NCBI RefSeq assembly: GCF_900109755.1
Contig: NZ_FOAR01000027.1
Location: 1 to 64,000 of the forward strand
Origin: Pseudomonas agarici
GTDB lineage: Bacteria; Pseudomonadota; Gammaproteobacteria; Pseudomonadales; Pseudomonadaceae
Direction: 5' to 3'
Length of the DNA stretch: 64,000 nt
The notes below the pieces were generated by a model, which had not been told where the DNA came from, ran no database searches, and saw nothing but the letters and a program-made list of their open reading frames with translations. This document shows, in pieces, positions 62,191-64,000 of this stretch (position 1 is the stretch's first letter; each line of letters opens with the position of its first letter). The position numbers were made by a program, and so were the translations under genes.

Positions 62191-63135
62191 CTATTCTGAT
62201 CGTGCGGGTCGACGGTGTGCCAGGGTCTGCTGCAGCCATTGCAGCACATCGGCGGTCACTTCGTCGCGATTGGTTTCATTGAAAAGTTCATGCCGCGCCT
62301 GTGGGTAGACGCTCAATTGCAGGTTTTGGCTACCGGCTTGGCGCAAGGCATCGGCGAGATTCTGGAGGCGCTTGCCGTTACTGACGGGGTCGCGCTCACC
62401 GCCCATCACCAGTAGCGGCAGACCCGGGTCGATCTGCGTCAGATTCCGGGCCTTGCTGATCTGTTGCAGGCCGCCCAGCAGATCGATCCACAACTGATTG
62501 GTGCAACGGAAACCGCAGAGCGGGTCGTTGAGGTATTTGTCGACTTCCTCGGGGTCGCGGCTCAACCAGTCAAATGCCGTGCGGGTGGGTTTGAAGGCCT
62601 TATTGAACGAACCGAACGACAGCCAGTCGAGCAGCGCGCTACGGCCCCCGGCGCCCTGGCGCCAGCGTTCGCAGCGGGCAATCGTGGCGGCGGCGCGGTA
62701 GAGCGTCACGGGCTGGCAGTTCGAGCCGCTGAGGATTGCCCCTTGCAGGCTGGCGCTGTGATGCAGCAGATAGGCCTGGGCGATGTAGCTACCCATGCTG
62801 TGGCCGAGCAGGATGACCGGCAGGCCCGGATGCTGTTCGCCGATACGCTGATTGACGCTCGCCAGGTCGCTGACCACGGCGCACCAGCCATCCCGGTCGG
62901 CGAAATACCCGAGCACGCCGTGTTCGGCGGTCTTGCCGTGCCCGCGCTGATCATGGGCGTAGAGTCCGTAGCCCGCCTCGCACAGCGCCCCCGCCAGACG
63001 GGCATATCGCCCACTGTGCTCGGCCATGCCGTGGGACAGCAGGACCAGTGCTCTGGGCTCGCCCTCCGGCAACCAGCGATTGACGTAAAGGCGGCTCTGA
63101 TCACTCACAGTCAGCCAGAAAGTGTCATGGATCAT
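62191..63135 (-). CDS. Alpha/beta hydrolase (lysophospholipase/monoacylglycerol lipase-like)
   Basis: A 314-residue hydrolase with the serine elbow GHSMGS near residue 114, the oxyanion strand VLLSHGMAEHSGRYARLA near residue 33, the HDQRGHGKTAE segment near residue 64, a catalytic Asp in GGERDPVSN near residue 252 and a His in YPQARHELFNE near residue 282. This is the monoacylglycerol lipase/PldB type, cutting one acyl chain from glycerolipids. There is no signal peptide. Frame extends to 63243, but the ATG at 63135 fits the family. It is divergent from fadD, whose product would activate the released fatty acid. Confidence 0.88.
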   Translation of the reverse strand: MIHDTFWLTVSDQSRLYVNRWLPEGEPRALVLLSHGMAEHSGRYARLAGALCEAGYGLYAHDQRGHGKTAEHGVLGYFADRDGWCAVVSDLASVNQRIGEQHPGLPVILLGHSMGSYIAQAYLLHHSASLQGAILSGSNCQPVTLYRAAATIARCERWRQGAGGRSALLDWLSFGSFNKAFKPTRTAFDWLSRDPEEVDKYLNDPLCGFRCTNQLWIDLLGGLQQISKARNLTQIDPGLPLLVMGGERDPVSNGKRLQNLADALRQAGSQNLQLSVYPQARHELFNETNRDEVTADVLQWLQQTLAHRRPARSE

Positions 63136-63368
63136 GGCGATTCCTTTGCTCAAGAAGAGACGGGCCCGGGAAGCATGCGCAGTCGATCCATTGTATAGCG
63201 CATCCTCATTGAGCATGCAGGTCATGCTGCGTATTGGCTGCAAGATTGATGATGTTGCTGACTGTGTCCGGCATATTTGCCTGACTCTACATTGCTGTTA
63301 ACGTCCGCTAAGCGCCGCTTTTTTCGTTTTGCGCGAACGCAGCCCCGCAGAGGCTCAGGTAAGAGGAT

Positions 63369-63376
63369 AAGAACAA
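63369..63376 (+). promoter_or_regulatory. Crc/Hfq (CA) motif overlapping the fadD start
   Basis: AAGAACAA fits AANAANAA; its last A is the first base of the fadD ATG. This position would block initiation when Crc/Hfq binds. Confidence 0.5.
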
Positions 63377-64000
63377 TGCAAGCTGATTTCTGGAATGACA
63401 AGCGCCCAGTCGGTGTGCCTCTGGATATCGACACAGGGGCTTACAAATCGGTGATCGAGGTCTTCGAGCGCTCATGCAAGAAATTCTCCGACCGTCCGGC
63501 CTTCAGCAACATGGGCGTGACCCTGACCTACGCCGAACTCGAACGCTACAGCGCGGCCTTTGCCGGTTACCTGCAAGCCAATACAGACCTGCAACCGGGC
63601 GACCGGATCGCCGTGCAGTTGCCTAATGTCCTGCATTATCCCATTGCGGTGTTCGGTGCCATGCGTGCCGGGCTGGTGGTGGTCAACACCAATCCGCTGT
63701 ACACCGTGCGCGAGATGCGCCATCAGTTCGAGGACTCCGGCGCCCGGGCACTGGTGTACCTGAACCTCTTCGGTGCGCGGGTCGAGGAAGTATTGCCCGA
63801 TACCCGGATCGAGTTCCTGATCGAAGCGAAGATGGGCGACCTGATGTCGCCGGCCAAGGGCTGGCTGACCAATCTGGTGGTCGACAAGGTGAAGAAGCTG
63901 GTAGCGCCTTACCAGTTGCCCCAGGCGATCTCCTTCAAGAGCGCCTTGCACCTGGGCCGTGGTCAGAGCATCCAGCCACTCAAGGTCAGCCTCGATGACA
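63376..64000 (+). CDS. fadD: Long-chain fatty acid-CoA ligase, 5' part (fadD2-type)
   Basis: The first 208 residues of an acyl-CoA synthetase, cut by the window end. The N-terminus QADFWNDKRPVGVP and the segments TYAELERYSAAFAGYL and VAVQLPNVLHYPIAVFGAMRAGLVVVNTNPLYT (region near residues 75-112; key part NTNPLYT) are typical of FadD. The AMP-binding P-loop would lie beyond the edge. Pseudomonads carry two adjacent fadD genes, and the copy next to the hydrolase and MaoC genes is usually called fadD2, so this is probably that one. It activates long-chain fatty acids with ATP and CoA for beta-oxidation. Ribosome site AAGAGGA precedes the ATG. Confidence 0.92.
   Translation, partial: MQADFWNDKRPVGVPLDIDTGAYKSVIEVFERSCKKFSDRPAFSNMGVTLTYAELERYSAAFAGYLQANTDLQPGDRIAVQLPNVLHYPIAVFGAMRAGLVVVNTNPLYTVREMRHQFEDSGARALVYLNLFGARVEEVLPDTRIEFLIEAKMGDLMSPAKGWLTNLVVDKVKKLVAPYQLPQAISFKSALHLGRGQSIQPLKVSLDD

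Overview
The window is chromosomal DNA from a GC-rich Pseudomonas, most likely of the P. fluorescens/P. putida lineages. Evidence: a complete Entner-Doudoroff/glucose cluster in Pseudomonas order (gap<>edd-glk-gltR-gtrS, ABC glucose transporter, oprB, hexR<>zwf-pgl-eda), colRS beside groESL, P. fluorescens-type REP repeats, and AAnAANAA-type Crc/Hfq motifs at sugar-uptake start codons. No insertion sequence, prophage or CRISPR array was seen. Most of the window is core genome; accessory pieces are small.

Layout. 1-0.8 kb: the 3' end of an unrecognised gene and a VgrG-like scrap, probably the edge of a type VI secretion effector island. 0.8-16 kb: housekeeping and envelope genes (CopD-like protein, dinG, a GH50 agarase-like hydrolase, a family VIII esterase-like protein, an OmpA-type lipoprotein, pdxH, a SlyB-like lipoprotein, nhaA, a PLP enzyme, a pseudouridine-synthase homologue lacking its catalytic Asp, rimO). 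16-25 kb: kup, a toxin-antitoxin pair lying between two near-identical terminators, the mprF/acvB pair for aminoacyl-phosphatidylglycerol, two duplicated initiator tRNA units and dinB with a LexA box. 25-35 kb: proS, ampG, an alkyltransferase-like protein, a DUF481 protein, hugZ, fxsA and groESL with a heat-shock promoter. 35-41 kb: an LtaS-type phosphoglycerol transferase, colRS and a methyltransferase-wapQ-small membrane protein operon, linked by a shared promoter motif. 41-59 kb: glucose uptake and Entner-Doudoroff genes, with an AGE-family sugar isomerase and an AP2-like gene set between gtrS and the transporter. 59-64 kb: a class V aminotransferase, small conserved proteins, a PhaJ/MaoC hydratase, a lysophospholipase-like hydrolase and the start of a fadD gene.

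How the genes work together. OprB admits sugars, GltBFGK imports them, Glk phosphorylates glucose, and Zwf-Pgl-Edd-Eda-Gap carry it to pyruvate and glyceraldehyde-3-phosphate oxidation. Four TTGT-N7-ACAA-type HexR sites sit in the gap/edd and hexR/zwf gaps. A long, identically spaced promoter block is shared by the isomerase and gltB and is probably the GltR/GtrS target. Crc/Hfq motifs add translational control. The ColRS section similarly groups lipopolysaccharide and envelope modification genes under what looks like one operator.

The most notable points are the shared sugar-promoter block, the shared ColR-like box, the catalytically altered RluF-like protein, a candidate small RNA or leader upstream of the PLP enzyme, the terminator-flanked toxin-antitoxin cassette and the internally duplicated AP2-like protein.
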